From assembly GCF_003933735.1 (NCBI RefSeq), contig NZ_RSED01000030.1, forward strand, positions 1 to 36,494: DNA of 36,494 nucleotides, given 5' to 3'. Numbering within the stretch: the first letter of the stretch is position 1; each line of letters starts with the position of its first letter. Below, in pieces: positions 1-6,686 of the stretch. The notes below the pieces were generated by a model. That model was not told the DNA's origin. It made no database searches and saw only the letters and a list, made by a program, of their open reading frames with translations. The stretch comes from Aquabacterium soli. Its GTDB lineage: Bacteria > Pseudomonadota > Gammaproteobacteria > Burkholderiales > Burkholderiaceae_C. Made by a program: the position numbers and the translations under genes.

Positions 1-96
1 ATCCCATCAGTCAAGCCGACGTGAATCTTGCCGGAGTTTTGTGGACACACAGACCTAACGCAGAATGTGTGCGCCAGCACCGCAGAGGTAACCAAG

Positions 97-504
97 ATGA
101 GCTACATCGACTGCTTCCTCGCCCCCGTTCCTCGCGCCAATAAGGCCGCCTACGAGGCGTTGGCCAGGCTCTCTGAGAAGGTGGTGAAAGAACATGGCGC
201 GATAAGCATCATGGAGTGCTGGCTCGATGAGTCAGCACCGGATCCGACGACGTATCACGGAGCGGAAACCAAGCGGGCTCAGGTGGAGTACAAAAGTTTT
301 GCCAATGCCGCAGGTGTGCGGGAAGATGAAACTGTCGTCATGTCCTATGTCGAGTGGCCAGACAAAGCTGCACGCGACGCAGGCATGGAGAAGGTGACGA
401 ATGACCCACGAATGCAGTTTGGTGATCAGCCCCCTGCCTTTGACGGAAGGCGCCTCATTGCGGCCGGCTTCAAGCCCATGCTCGGCGGCCCCAGCGACAC
501 CTGA
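97..504 (+). CDS. DUF1428 family protein
   Basis: A 135-residue soluble protein. The opening MSYIDCFLAPVPR, the mid-protein ECW and the late VMSYVEWPD and GFKPML stretches fit the DUF1428 (YbaA-like) family, small alpha/beta-barrel dimeric proteins of unknown biochemical function. I chose the ATG at 97 because an AGAGG ribosome-binding sequence (84-88) precedes it and because the 23 codons upstream look unlike the family. The reading frame stays open back to 28, so a longer start is formally possible. It is the first of several short same-strand genes that do not look co-functional. No signal peptide or membrane segment is visible. Family assignment is recalled from sequence likeness; the cellular role is unknown. 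Confidence 0.8.
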   Translation: MSYIDCFLAPVPRANKAAYEALARLSEKVVKEHGAISIMECWLDESAPDPTTYHGAETKRAQVEYKSFANAAGVREDETVVMSYVEWPDKAARDAGMEKVTNDPRMQFGDQPPAFDGRRLIAAGFKPMLGGPSDT

Positions 505-557
505 CGGAGAATGTGTCTCACCCTTAAGCGCACCAAAACCATTCCGCAGGTATACCC

Positions 558-974
558 GTGACCACCGCAAAGTTCATCGAAGTCCTTGAGGGATACGAGT
601 TCTGTGCTTTTGGCGATCTGCTGGACACCCAAGCCTTCATCAGCTTGGAGCGCGGTACCGTTCACATCACTTCGGGTGACATGGACCTTGATGAAGAACC
701 GCCCGAAGACCTCGAAGCTGGCCCCTACCTTGCCTTGCCCGACAAGTCGGAGCTTCGACTAGGACGCGAGCTGGCCATTGAGTTCTCAGAAGAGCATCTG
801 CCCGACGACCTCTCGACCGTTCTTGGCTTTTTCCGCAATCGCGGCGCCTACGGCAAGTTCAAAAGCTTCCTGGAACGCAAAGGGCAATTGCAAGCGTGGT
901 TTGACCACGAGAAGTCCGCCAAGGAATCCCGCCTTCGCGAGTGGTGTGCAGACCATGGCATCGAACTCACATAG
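558..974 (+). CDS. UPF0158 family protein
   Basis: A 138-residue acidic soluble protein that starts at a GTG. It has the layout of UPF0158 proteins: an N-terminal part ending in an acidic DLDEEPPEDLE segment, then a helical C-terminal part with FRNRGAYGKFKSFLERKG and a terminal WCADHGIEL. Proteins of this kind are widespread in bacteria and have no established function. The gene follows the DUF1428 gene by 53 bases and precedes the molybdopterin-like gene by about 20 bases, so the three could share a transcript, though no common pathway is evident. The start is moderately certain: no ATG is available before the conserved part and the ribosome-binding site is weak. Confidence 0.65.
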   Translation: MTTAKFIEVLEGYEFCAFGDLLDTQAFISLERGTVHITSGDMDLDEEPPEDLEAGPYLALPDKSELRLGRELAIEFSEEHLPDDLSTVLGFFRNRGAYGKFKSFLERKGQLQAWFDHEKSAKESRLREWCADHGIELT

Positions 975-995
975 TCAACCAAGAAACAGCCCTTG

Positions 996-1589
996 ATGAA
1001 CAAACGCGACTTTCTGCAAACAGCGGCGTTGGGCCTGGGCACCGCTACCTCCTTCAACGCGCTCGCGCAGAACGCGCCTAAGGCTGCCACGGGCCCGGTG
1101 CTGTTGACCGTATCCGGCCTGATCGGCCCAGGCAATCGCGGACCGCTGGATCCAGCCCTCGACCAGATGATGCACAAGCAGAAGGTCAGCTTCAGCAAGG
1201 CACATGCGTTCGACTTCGCTGCGCTCACGGCCATGCCCGCCATCACCATCAAGCCCACGCTGGAGTACGACAACAAGCCCCATGTTCTGAAAGGCCCGTT
1301 GCTCACGGATGTCTTGAGGGCCTGCGGCGTGAAGATCGGCGAGAAGACAGCGCTGCTGTTGCGCGCGGTGGATGGCTACGGCGTGCTGCTGACAGCCGCT
1401 GAAGCCTCGCAGCGCCGCTTCATCCTGGCCACCCATCTCGACAACCGCCCGATGGGCCTGGGTGGCCTGGGGCCGCTGTGGGCTGTCTACGATGCGGACA
1501 AGTTTCCCGACATGGCCGCCAAGCCTGTCAGCCAACGATTCAGCCTTTGCCCGTGGGCCACGTACCATGTCGAGGTGCGCGAAAGTTGA
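996..1589 (+). CDS. exported molybdopterin-oxidoreductase-domain-like protein
   Basis: A 197-residue protein with an N-terminal export signal (KRDFLQTAALGLG, a lysine-arginine variant of the twin-arginine pattern, then a hydrophobic stretch ending near ALAQ). The mature part resembles the sulfite-oxidase-type molybdopterin-binding fold in short form: LTVSGLI near residue 37, FDFAALTAMP, a KGPLL motif, VDGYGVLL, and GLGPLWAVYDAD near 153. The only cysteines are in RACGVK and LCPW; neither lies in the CxGN-type context that supplies the molybdenum ligand in sulfite oxidases. The protein may therefore be a fold relative that does not bind the cofactor, which I infer rather than see. The ATG at 996 is preferred over a TTG one codon earlier. 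It sits 24 bases upstream of the acetyltransferase gene. Confidence 0.7.
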   Translation: MNKRDFLQTAALGLGTATSFNALAQNAPKAATGPVLLTVSGLIGPGNRGPLDPALDQMMHKQKVSFSKAHAFDFAALTAMPAITIKPTLEYDNKPHVLKGPLLTDVLRACGVKIGEKTALLLRAVDGYGVLLTAAEASQRRFILATHLDNRPMGLGGLGPLWAVYDADKFPDMAAKPVSQRFSLCPWATYHVEVRES

Positions 1590-1613
1590 CACGGCAAATG
1601 CAGGAGCCAACTC

Positions 1614-2066
1614 ATGCATTCAATCACCACCCAGGTGCTGGGCAACGTGCAGTTGGCCGCCTTGCGGGGCATGTTGGCCATGTTCGGAGAAGTCTTTGAA
1701 GACATCGACACCTACACAGGCAGCCAGCCCGATGACCGTTACCTCTCGCAGCTCTTGTCCCGAGATGATTTCATCGCGATAGCGGCCATGTCGGGCGGCC
1801 AGGTCATTGGCGGCTTGGCAGCCTACGTGCTGCACAAGTTCGAGCAACAGCGCTCTGAAATCTACATCTACGATCTGGCTGTGCGCCTGGAGCACCGGCG
1901 TCAGGGCGTGGCCACCGCACTGATCTGCGCTCTGCGCGGGCTGGCACGGGAGCGTGGCGCATACGTGATCCTGGTGCAGGCCGATAAGGGCGATGCCCCT
2001 GCCATTGCGCTGTACAACAAGCTGGGGGTACAAGAGGATGTCCTTCATTTCGACATCAATCCGTGA
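1614..2066 (+). CDS. AAC(3)-I family aminoglycoside 3-N-acetyltransferase
   Basis: A 150-residue GNAT enzyme closely resembling the AAC(3)-I family, which uses acetyl-CoA to acetylate the 3-amino group of gentamicin-type aminoglycosides. Hallmarks visible: LFG-like MFGEVFED and DTYTGSQPD near residues 22-40, YLSQLL, FIAIAA, LAAYVLHKFEQ near 68-78, RSEIYIYDLAV at 80-90, the acetyl-CoA loop RRQGVA at 95-100, GAYVILVQAD at 115-124, and the terminal HFDINP. The family-wide conservation of this block is from memory of AAC(3)-Ia-like proteins. No integrase or attC recombination site flanks the gene, so it looks like a resident chromosomal copy rather than a cassette. Whether it confers resistance cannot be told from sequence. 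It starts at an ATG 24 bases after the preceding stop. Confidence 0.85.
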   Translation: MHSITTQVLGNVQLAALRGMLAMFGEVFEDIDTYTGSQPDDRYLSQLLSRDDFIAIAAMSGGQVIGGLAAYVLHKFEQQRSEIYIYDLAVRLEHRRQGVATALICALRGLARERGAYVILVQADKGDAPAIALYNKLGVQEDVLHFDINP

Positions 2067-2076
2067 GCTTGTCTCC

Positions 2077-2502
2077 ATGCCGCTGAGAGTTCATCCCTCT
2101 GCACTGCACTGCCAAGTCATCCTAACCACGGCAGCCTGCCTTGCCCCTGTCGTGTCCTTCAGTGCCGATGTGCCACGTGATCTTCAAGCCGCGCTCCGGC
2201 CCTTCCCGACGCTGTCTGTCGCCATAGAGGGTCAGACACTGCGCGTGGTGATGAACGAGCCCTTCGTTCAGCGCCGCACCTATGAGGCGATCGCCTCGGC
2301 GTACTGCACAAGCGCTGCGCGCAGCACCAGAAGACCCTGGGGCGGTTTACCGCTGAAAGGCATCGAGGTCGTCAACGTGACGCAGGCGCAGGGCTTCGGG
2401 TTCTCCGGCACCGTGGTCGACTGCGCGCGGTGGGCCAAGTTGCCGCCCGATGCCACCGAGGCATTCGTGGACCAACGCACACGGCCCCTTCAGCGGCAAT
2501 GA
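2077..2502 (+). CDS. secreted protein of unknown function
   Basis: A 141-residue protein I do not recognise. From the ATG at 2077 the N-terminus has a basic start, a hydrophobic segment (VILTTAACLAPVV) and a likely signal-peptidase site near SFSA, so it should be exported to the periplasm or beyond. The mature part contains two cysteines (AYCTS and VVDCARW) that could form a disulfide, and a hydrophobic GIEVVNVTQAQGFGF strand-like stretch. The frame remains open upstream into the acetyltransferase gene, but the signal peptide argues for the start at 2077, only 10 bases after that gene's stop. The close spacing suggests co-transcription; no functional link is evident. Confidence 0.55.
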   Translation: MPLRVHPSALHCQVILTTAACLAPVVSFSADVPRDLQAALRPFPTLSVAIEGQTLRVVMNEPFVQRRTYEAIASAYCTSAARSTRRPWGGLPLKGIEVVNVTQAQGFGFSGTVVDCARWAKLPPDATEAFVDQRTRPLQRQ

Positions 2503-2615
2503 GGCCGCAGTGCCATCGACAGCCAGAGTGCACTGCAGGGGTTAGTCCGGCTTGCGACACCCTTGGCAGCACAACAATGATGTCGATCGTCAACCACCAT
2601 CATTCAAGCAGGACC

Positions 2616-2764
2616 ATGCGCACCCTCAACACCCAGGAAATCCAGCAAGTCTCCGGCGGCGCGACCAACACGCCCGTGCTCGAAAGATCCTCGTCAGCCT
2701 GCTCACCGGGCCGCTGTACCCCTTCGTGCTGATCTTCAACTACCTGCGCATCAACCTCAAGTAA
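2616..2764 (+). pseudogene. double-glycine leader peptide gene, apparent frameshift
   Basis: The ATG at 2616 opens MRTLNTQEIQQVSGG, a typical double-glycine leader as found on class II bacteriocins and Gram-negative microcins; such leaders are cut after GG by a C39 peptidase-ABC exporter. In the starting frame the peptide continues ATNTPVLERS and stops at 2732 after a poor cysteine/serine tail. One frame over, the sequence KILVSLLTGPLYPFVLIFNY runs to a stop at 2764 and looks like a genuine hydrophobic core peptide. Adding one A to the GAAAG at 2682-2686 would join them into a 49-residue precursor with a 34-residue core. I therefore call this a frameshifted gene or a sequencing error in a short A run. 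No exporter or immunity gene is recognisable in the window. Confidence 0.6.
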
Positions 2765-2850
2765 GCGCCAGCGCCGCCAGTCCACAGATTGTCCAGACAT
2801 GCCGGCCAATTGGGTGTAGGGTGCCCGAGCCACCTCTACCGGAGCTCGAC

Positions 2851-3108
2851 ATGTCAACCCACCCCTTCTTCCATGAGGCCTCTGACGCTGTGCGCTTCTG
2901 GGTCCACATCGACGCACAGTGGATCGGCGCCAGCATTGCCAGGCAGGTTCTTCATTACCGTTACCGCCCCAACGTGACGGGCGAAGATCCCATGGAGACC
3001 TACCTGTGCCATGTGCCAGCCATTGAAGAGGCCGTGCGGCAACGCGTCAAGAAAGGCGCCCGGGAGCCTGTGATGGTGCGGGAGGTGGATCTGGTTGCCA
3101 CGCCCTAG
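2851..3108 (+). CDS. small conserved-looking protein, possibly DUF1488-like
   Basis: An 85-residue soluble protein starting at an ATG with a well placed GGAG (2841-2844). It begins MSTHPFFHEASDAVRFWVHID and ends REPVMVREVDLVATP. The FFHEASDAVRFW opening, followed by a short strand-rich part and a helical IEEAVRQRVKKGA stretch, resembles small DUF1488-type proteins, but the match is by eye and weak. There is no signal peptide or membrane segment. The frame is open a further ten codons upstream without a better start. Neighbours are the leader-peptide gene upstream and the PEP-CTERM gene downstream; neither suggests a role. Confidence 0.5.
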   Translation: MSTHPFFHEASDAVRFWVHIDAQWIGASIARQVLHYRYRPNVTGEDPMETYLCHVPAIEEAVRQRVKKGAREPVMVREVDLVATP

Positions 3109-3214
3109 GTTCAAACAAGGGGCCCCCTAGAAGTTTCCTTGCGCTGTCCGAATTTCCAAATGAAGATCCTCCCCGGTGTTGCCATATCGGTGGCGCCTTC
3201 ACCAGGAGATGGAC

Positions 3215-4297
3215 ATGCGCATGCTTTCAAACATCCTGTTTTCCGTGTTCACAGCGGCGTCGATGGCGCCGCTGGCCTTTGCCGCCACCTCGGATTCCGG
3301 CGCAGCCAGCCAGTCATCAGACTGGTTCGCCGCCAAGAGTGGATGGCAAACCGATCGCATTTGGTACGGAAACACCGCGACAGGGCTGCCCACAGGCAAG
3401 TGGGATTTCCAGTATCAAAACTCGTTCGCCGGCAGCCCCACCCCACCCGGCGCAGGCTGGAACACCTGGAGCTCCGTGAACAAGCCACCTGCCGCCACGT
3501 GGACAGGCACGTTCTACTCCGTGCCCTACCCGCATGTGGACACCAGCGCGGGCGGCAGCACCGCTGAGAACTGGGCTTATGTGTCGCTCTACACGGGCTT
3601 TGCGATCACGGGTGGTGGCTACTACGCCAAAAAGGGCACCTACTCCCGTGCGAATGCGGCGGTCAATGCCGACAGCCCCACGGTCGCGCAGACGCGCGTC
3701 ACAGACCCCTGGACGATCCAGGCCCAGGGCAGCGACGCGTGGACCGTCGCGATGGAGTACTCGGAGCTGGGCAACTTCAGCAGCCCCCAAGCACAAGGCT
3801 CCCTGTTCGCCGAGTACGGCATCAGCCTGAACGCCAGCGCTGGCTCATCGACGGCTTACAACCTGCTGTCGGTGAACCTGTCGGCAGATGGCAGTTCCGT
3901 GTCCGTGTCGACAGCACTCAACGGCAACAACGCAGAGGCCAGTGGGAGCCTGGTCGGTGGCCAGCTCAACGGGGTGCTGTTGCTCAATGGTGCCGAGGTG
4001 ACGGCAGCGCAGGCCACGGCCGCGCTGCAGGCACGGTACGCCGATGGTACCGGGTGGAGCCTCAACCCCAATGGCTACACGCTGGCCGACTTCCAGCCAG
4101 ACGACCCCACCCAGACAGCCAGCGTTTTCAGTCTGTCAGCGCGGGTTTTCCTTGATGCATCGACCAGCAGCGTGACGATGAGCACCGCCAATGGGTCCAT
4201 GGCGGTGGCCGTGGTACCGGAGCCCGGCGCGCTGGCCCTGGTGATGGCAGGGCTGGGCAGCATCGGGGTGTTCATGCGCCAACGCCGCACCAGTTGA
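3215..4297 (+). CDS. PEP-CTERM sorting domain protein
   Basis: A 360-residue exported protein. The N-terminus (MRMLSNILFSVF, then a hydrophobic run to LAFAA) is a Sec signal peptide. The C-terminus has the complete PEP-CTERM signal: VPEPG at about 334-338, a hydrophobic segment, and a basic RQRR tail. Such tails are recognised by exosortase (EpsH/XrtA type) and usually mark proteins processed for the cell surface or exopolysaccharide matrix. The middle is rich in Ser, Thr, Gly, Ala, Trp and Tyr with no domain I recognise. An AGGAG at 3204-3208 sits six bases before the ATG at 3215; the ATG at 3209 abuts it and is less likely. No exosortase or exopolysaccharide genes are nearby, so it is an orphan here. 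It ends convergent to icd. Confidence 0.85.
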   Translation: MRMLSNILFSVFTAASMAPLAFAATSDSGAASQSSDWFAAKSGWQTDRIWYGNTATGLPTGKWDFQYQNSFAGSPTPPGAGWNTWSSVNKPPAATWTGTFYSVPYPHVDTSAGGSTAENWAYVSLYTGFAITGGGYYAKKGTYSRANAAVNADSPTVAQTRVTDPWTIQAQGSDAWTVAMEYSELGNFSSPQAQGSLFAEYGISLNASAGSSTAYNLLSVNLSADGSSVSVSTALNGNNAEASGSLVGGQLNGVLLLNGAEVTAAQATAALQARYADGTGWSLNPNGYTLADFQPDDPTQTASVFSLSARVFLDASTSSVTMSTANGSMAVAVVPEPGALALVMAGLGSIGVFMRQRRTS

Positions 4298-4318
4298 AAT
4301 GATCCCTGGCAAGAAAAA

Positions 4319-4347
4319 AACCCCAGGTTCATTCGCACACTGGGGTT
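4319..4347 (-). terminator. rho-independent terminator of icd
   Basis: A perfect 8-base inverted repeat, AACCCCAG and CTGGGGTT, encloses a 13-base loop. On the minus strand the stem is followed by a run of seven T residues. It lies 35 bases past the icd stop, so it should end the icd transcript. It may also act weakly on the convergent PEP-CTERM gene. Confidence 0.85.
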
Positions 4348-4381
4348 GTGGTGACAGCTGCCGGCACAAGCCGGCGCTCAA

Positions 4382-5635
4382 TCACATGTTGGCGATCATC
4401 ACTTCGCCGAAGCCCGAGCATGACACCTGGGTCGCGCCATCCATCAGGCGCGCGAAGTCGTACGTGACCTTCTTGCTCTGGATGGCCTTGTCCATGGAGC
4501 TGATGATCAGGTCAGCAGCTTCCGCCCAGCCCATGTGGCGCAGCATCATTTCGGCGGACAGGATTTCGGAACCGGGGTTCACGTAGTCCTTGCCGGCGTA
4601 CTTCGGCGCGGTGCCGTGGGTGGCTTCGAACATGGCGATCGAATCCGACAGGTTGGCACCCGGGGCGATACCGATGCCACCGACCTGGGCGGCCAGGGCA
4701 TCAGACACGTAGTCGCCGTTGAGGTTCAGCGTGGCGATCACGCTGTACTCGGCCGGGCGCAGCAGGATCTGCTGCAGGAAGGCGTCGGCGATCGAATCCT
4801 TGACGATGATGTCCTTGCCGGTGCGCGGGTTCTTGAACTTGGCCCACGGACCACCGTCGATCAGCTCGGCGCCGAATTCCTTCTGGGCCAGGGCGTAGGC
4901 CCAGTCACGGAAGCCACCTTCGGTGTACTTCATGATGTTGCCCTTGTGCACGATGGTCACGCTGGGCTTGTCATTGTCGATGGCGTACTGGATGGCCTTG
5001 CGGACCAGACGCTCGGTGCCTTCACGCGACACGGGCTTGATGCCGATGCCGGAAGTGTCGGGGAAGCGGATCTTCTTGACGCCGAACTCGTTCTGCAGGA
5101 TGGCGATCAGCTTCTTGGCCTTCTCGCTCTCGGCTTCGAACTCGATGCCGGCGTAGATGTCTTCCGAGTTCTCGCGGAAGATGACCATGTCGGTCTTCTC
5201 GGGCTCTTTCACTGGCGAAGGCACGCCCTTGAAGTAACGCACCGGGCGCAGGCAGACGTAGAGATCGAGCTCTTGGCGCAGGGCCACGTTCAGCGAGCGG
5301 ATGCCGCCGCCGACGGGCGTGGTCAGGGGGCCCTTGATGGAGACCACGTAGTCCTTCAGGACCTTGAGCGTTTCTTCGGGCAGCCAGACATCCGGGCCGT
5401 AGACGCGCGTGGACTTCTCACCAGCGTAGATCTCCATCCAATGGATCTGGCGCTGACCGTTGTAGGCTTTGGCAACCGCGGCATCGACCACCTTGATCAT
5501 CACGGGGGTGATGTCGAAACCGGTGCCGTCGCCTTCGATGTACGGAATGATGGGGTTGTGGGGAACATTGAGCGAGAAGTCCGGGTTGACCGAAATCTTC
5601 TGCCCACCTTCGGGCACTTTGATGTGCTGATACAT
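4382..5635 (-). CDS. icd: NADP-dependent isocitrate dehydrogenase
   Basis: A 417-residue enzyme matching the length and sequence of bacterial homodimeric Icd, which oxidises isocitrate to 2-oxoglutarate and CO2 in the TCA cycle, making NADPH. Visible landmarks: IEGDGTG near 33-39, GGGIRSLN with the substrate-binding and phosphorylatable Ser114 (the AceK target in E. coli), [10 protein letters not shown] near 154-163, NLNGDYVSD at 304-312, and [12 protein letters not shown] near 338-349 where K345 and Y346 fit the NADP-specificity residues. The start [11 protein letters not shown] is preceded by GGAGA at good spacing; an in-frame extension of 15 codons lacks this. A weak -10-like TAGAAT on the minus strand (5702-5707) may belong to its promoter. 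The gene stands alone, with its own terminator. Confidence 0.97.
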   Translation of the reverse strand: MYQHIKVPEGGQKISVNPDFSLNVPHNPIIPYIEGDGTGFDITPVMIKVVDAAVAKAYNGQRQIHWMEIYAGEKSTRVYGPDVWLPEETLKVLKDYVVSIKGPLTTPVGGGIRSLNVALRQELDLYVCLRPVRYFKGVPSPVKEPEKTDMVIFRENSEDIYAGIEFEAESEKAKKLIAILQNEFGVKKIRFPDTSGIGIKPVSREGTERLVRKAIQYAIDNDKPSVTIVHKGNIMKYTEGGFRDWAYALAQKEFGAELIDGGPWAKFKNPRTGKDIIVKDSIADAFLQQILLRPAEYSVIATLNLNGDYVSDALAAQVGGIGIAPGANLSDSIAMFEATHGTAPKYAGKDYVNPGSEILSAEMMLRHMGWAEAADLIISSMDKAIQSKKVTYDFARLMDGATQVSCSGFGEVMIANM

Positions 5636-5780
5636 GGTTGTGGTCTCCGCGTTTGGCGATTCCGTGAACAACATGGCCATGGATGTCGGCCGTGCTTCCT
5701 TATTCTATGCGAGCCCCTCTGTCCATCACATGAGTGAAGGGGGGATTTGCAGCTATTTGCCCCCATGAGGCGTCAAAGCC

Positions 5781-6656
5781 TCAGGCGCACCAAGCCTGCC
5801 ACTGCACCAGCAAGCGGTGGGCCAAGGCCCAGCCTGCGGTGGCGCACAGCACCAACCCGGACAAGCGGACAGCCCATCGCGGATCGGACAGGCGCGAACG
5901 CAGGGTGCCGAAGATGCTGGAAGCGGGCGTGCCACCCTGCCCCGCCAGCGCACTGGCCGGGGTGCCGAACCGTGCCGCACCGGCAGGTGCCAGGGCCGGG
6001 CCCGGGGTCTGCCGCGCCATGGGTTGCCAGAGCACAGGCACCACCGCTGGCGTGGTATCAGGGGTGGTCGAGGTGGCGGGGGCGCGCTGCGCCCAGGGGC
6101 CCAGACGACGTGGCATCCACCAGAGCACCCAGGCGCCGGGCAGTGAGAACACCACCATCACCAGAGCCCCTGCCAGGGGCGTTTCAGCCAGCGCCGCCAC
6201 GGTGACGGCGGCGTACAGCAGGCCGCAAGGCAGCGCGGCCCAGGCCATGCCCAGCACCAGGGGCACAACACCTTTCAAAGCTGGGTGGCGGGCCAGCAGC
6301 CCGGAATCATCCAGACGGGCTTGCAGCCGCCTGTACCCCCTCAGGCCATGGTCTTGCAGCGCGCCCGGCAAGGCGCCCTTCAGCAGCATCCAGCCGCCCA
6401 GCAGCACGGTGGCCGCCAGCAGCATCACCCACAGGGGTTGCAGCGCATCGGCCCAGCGGGACCAGGCCGCCAGCACACCCGTGGCCCCGGCCGCCAGCGC
6501 GCCCAGCAGCGCATAACCCAGGGTGCGGCCCAGCAGCGCCTGCAGGGGCACGCCCTGGGGCAAGGCCGCGGCGCACGGGGCGGCGCACATGGCCCCACAG
6601 TGGAGCATGCCGCCCAGGCCAATGAGCAATGCGGTGGTCAGGAGGCTGTAGAGCAT
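5781..6656 (-). CDS. TauE/SafE-like (DsbD_2-type) membrane protein of the cco region
   Basis: A 291-residue membrane protein with about six hydrophobic segments. Its opening holds GLGGMLHCGAMCAAPC near residues 13-28, the histidine-cysteine motif seen in the cytochrome-biogenesis-like membrane family often labelled sulfite exporter TauE/SafE or DsbD_2/UreH-like. Family members commonly sit beside cbb3 oxidase genes and are thought to help copper handling or oxidase maturation; that role is inferred here from context. The middle (about residues 190-240) is a hydrophilic, low-complexity Pro/Ala/Gly stretch. It lies 30 bases downstream of hemN on the same strand, so the two probably share a transcript. 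No ribosome-binding site is obvious ahead of the ATG. Confidence 0.75.
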   Translation of the reverse strand: MLYSLLTTALLIGLGGMLHCGAMCAAPCAAALPQGVPLQALLGRTLGYALLGALAAGATGVLAAWSRWADALQPLWVMLLAATVLLGGWMLLKGALPGALQDHGLRGYRRLQARLDDSGLLARHPALKGVVPLVLGMAWAALPCGLLYAAVTVAALAETPLAGALVMVVFSLPGAWVLWWMPRRLGPWAQRAPATSTTPDTTPAVVPVLWQPMARQTPGPALAPAGAARFGTPASALAGQGGTPASSIFGTLRSRLSDPRWAVRLSGLVLCATAGWALAHRLLVQWQAWCA

Positions 6657-6686
6657 GCACAGGTGCTCGCTGGGGGAAGAGCTGAC

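Noticed and set aside
1..2600. Possible integron gene-cassette array, suggested by small same-strand genes and an AAC(3)-I gene
   Set aside because: The gaps between genes are about 10-55 bases, too short for attC sites, and no convincing pair of core sites or integrase gene was found. ACCTAAC near 53-59 is an isolated string.
2682..2690. Programmed -1 frameshift to explain the leader peptide
   Set aside because: The GAAAG context lacks a slippery heptamer and no stimulatory hairpin is evident; a lost base is the simpler reading.
4535..5737. Long plus-strand reading frame opposite icd
   Set aside because: It is a mirror of the icd coding strand in GC-rich codon use; the product is low-complexity and unlike any protein family.
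5739..5764. GGGGG/CCCCC hairpin downstream of the TauE/SafE-like gene
   Set aside because: Short five-base stem with a loop of about 15 bases and no T run; could be chance in this sequence.
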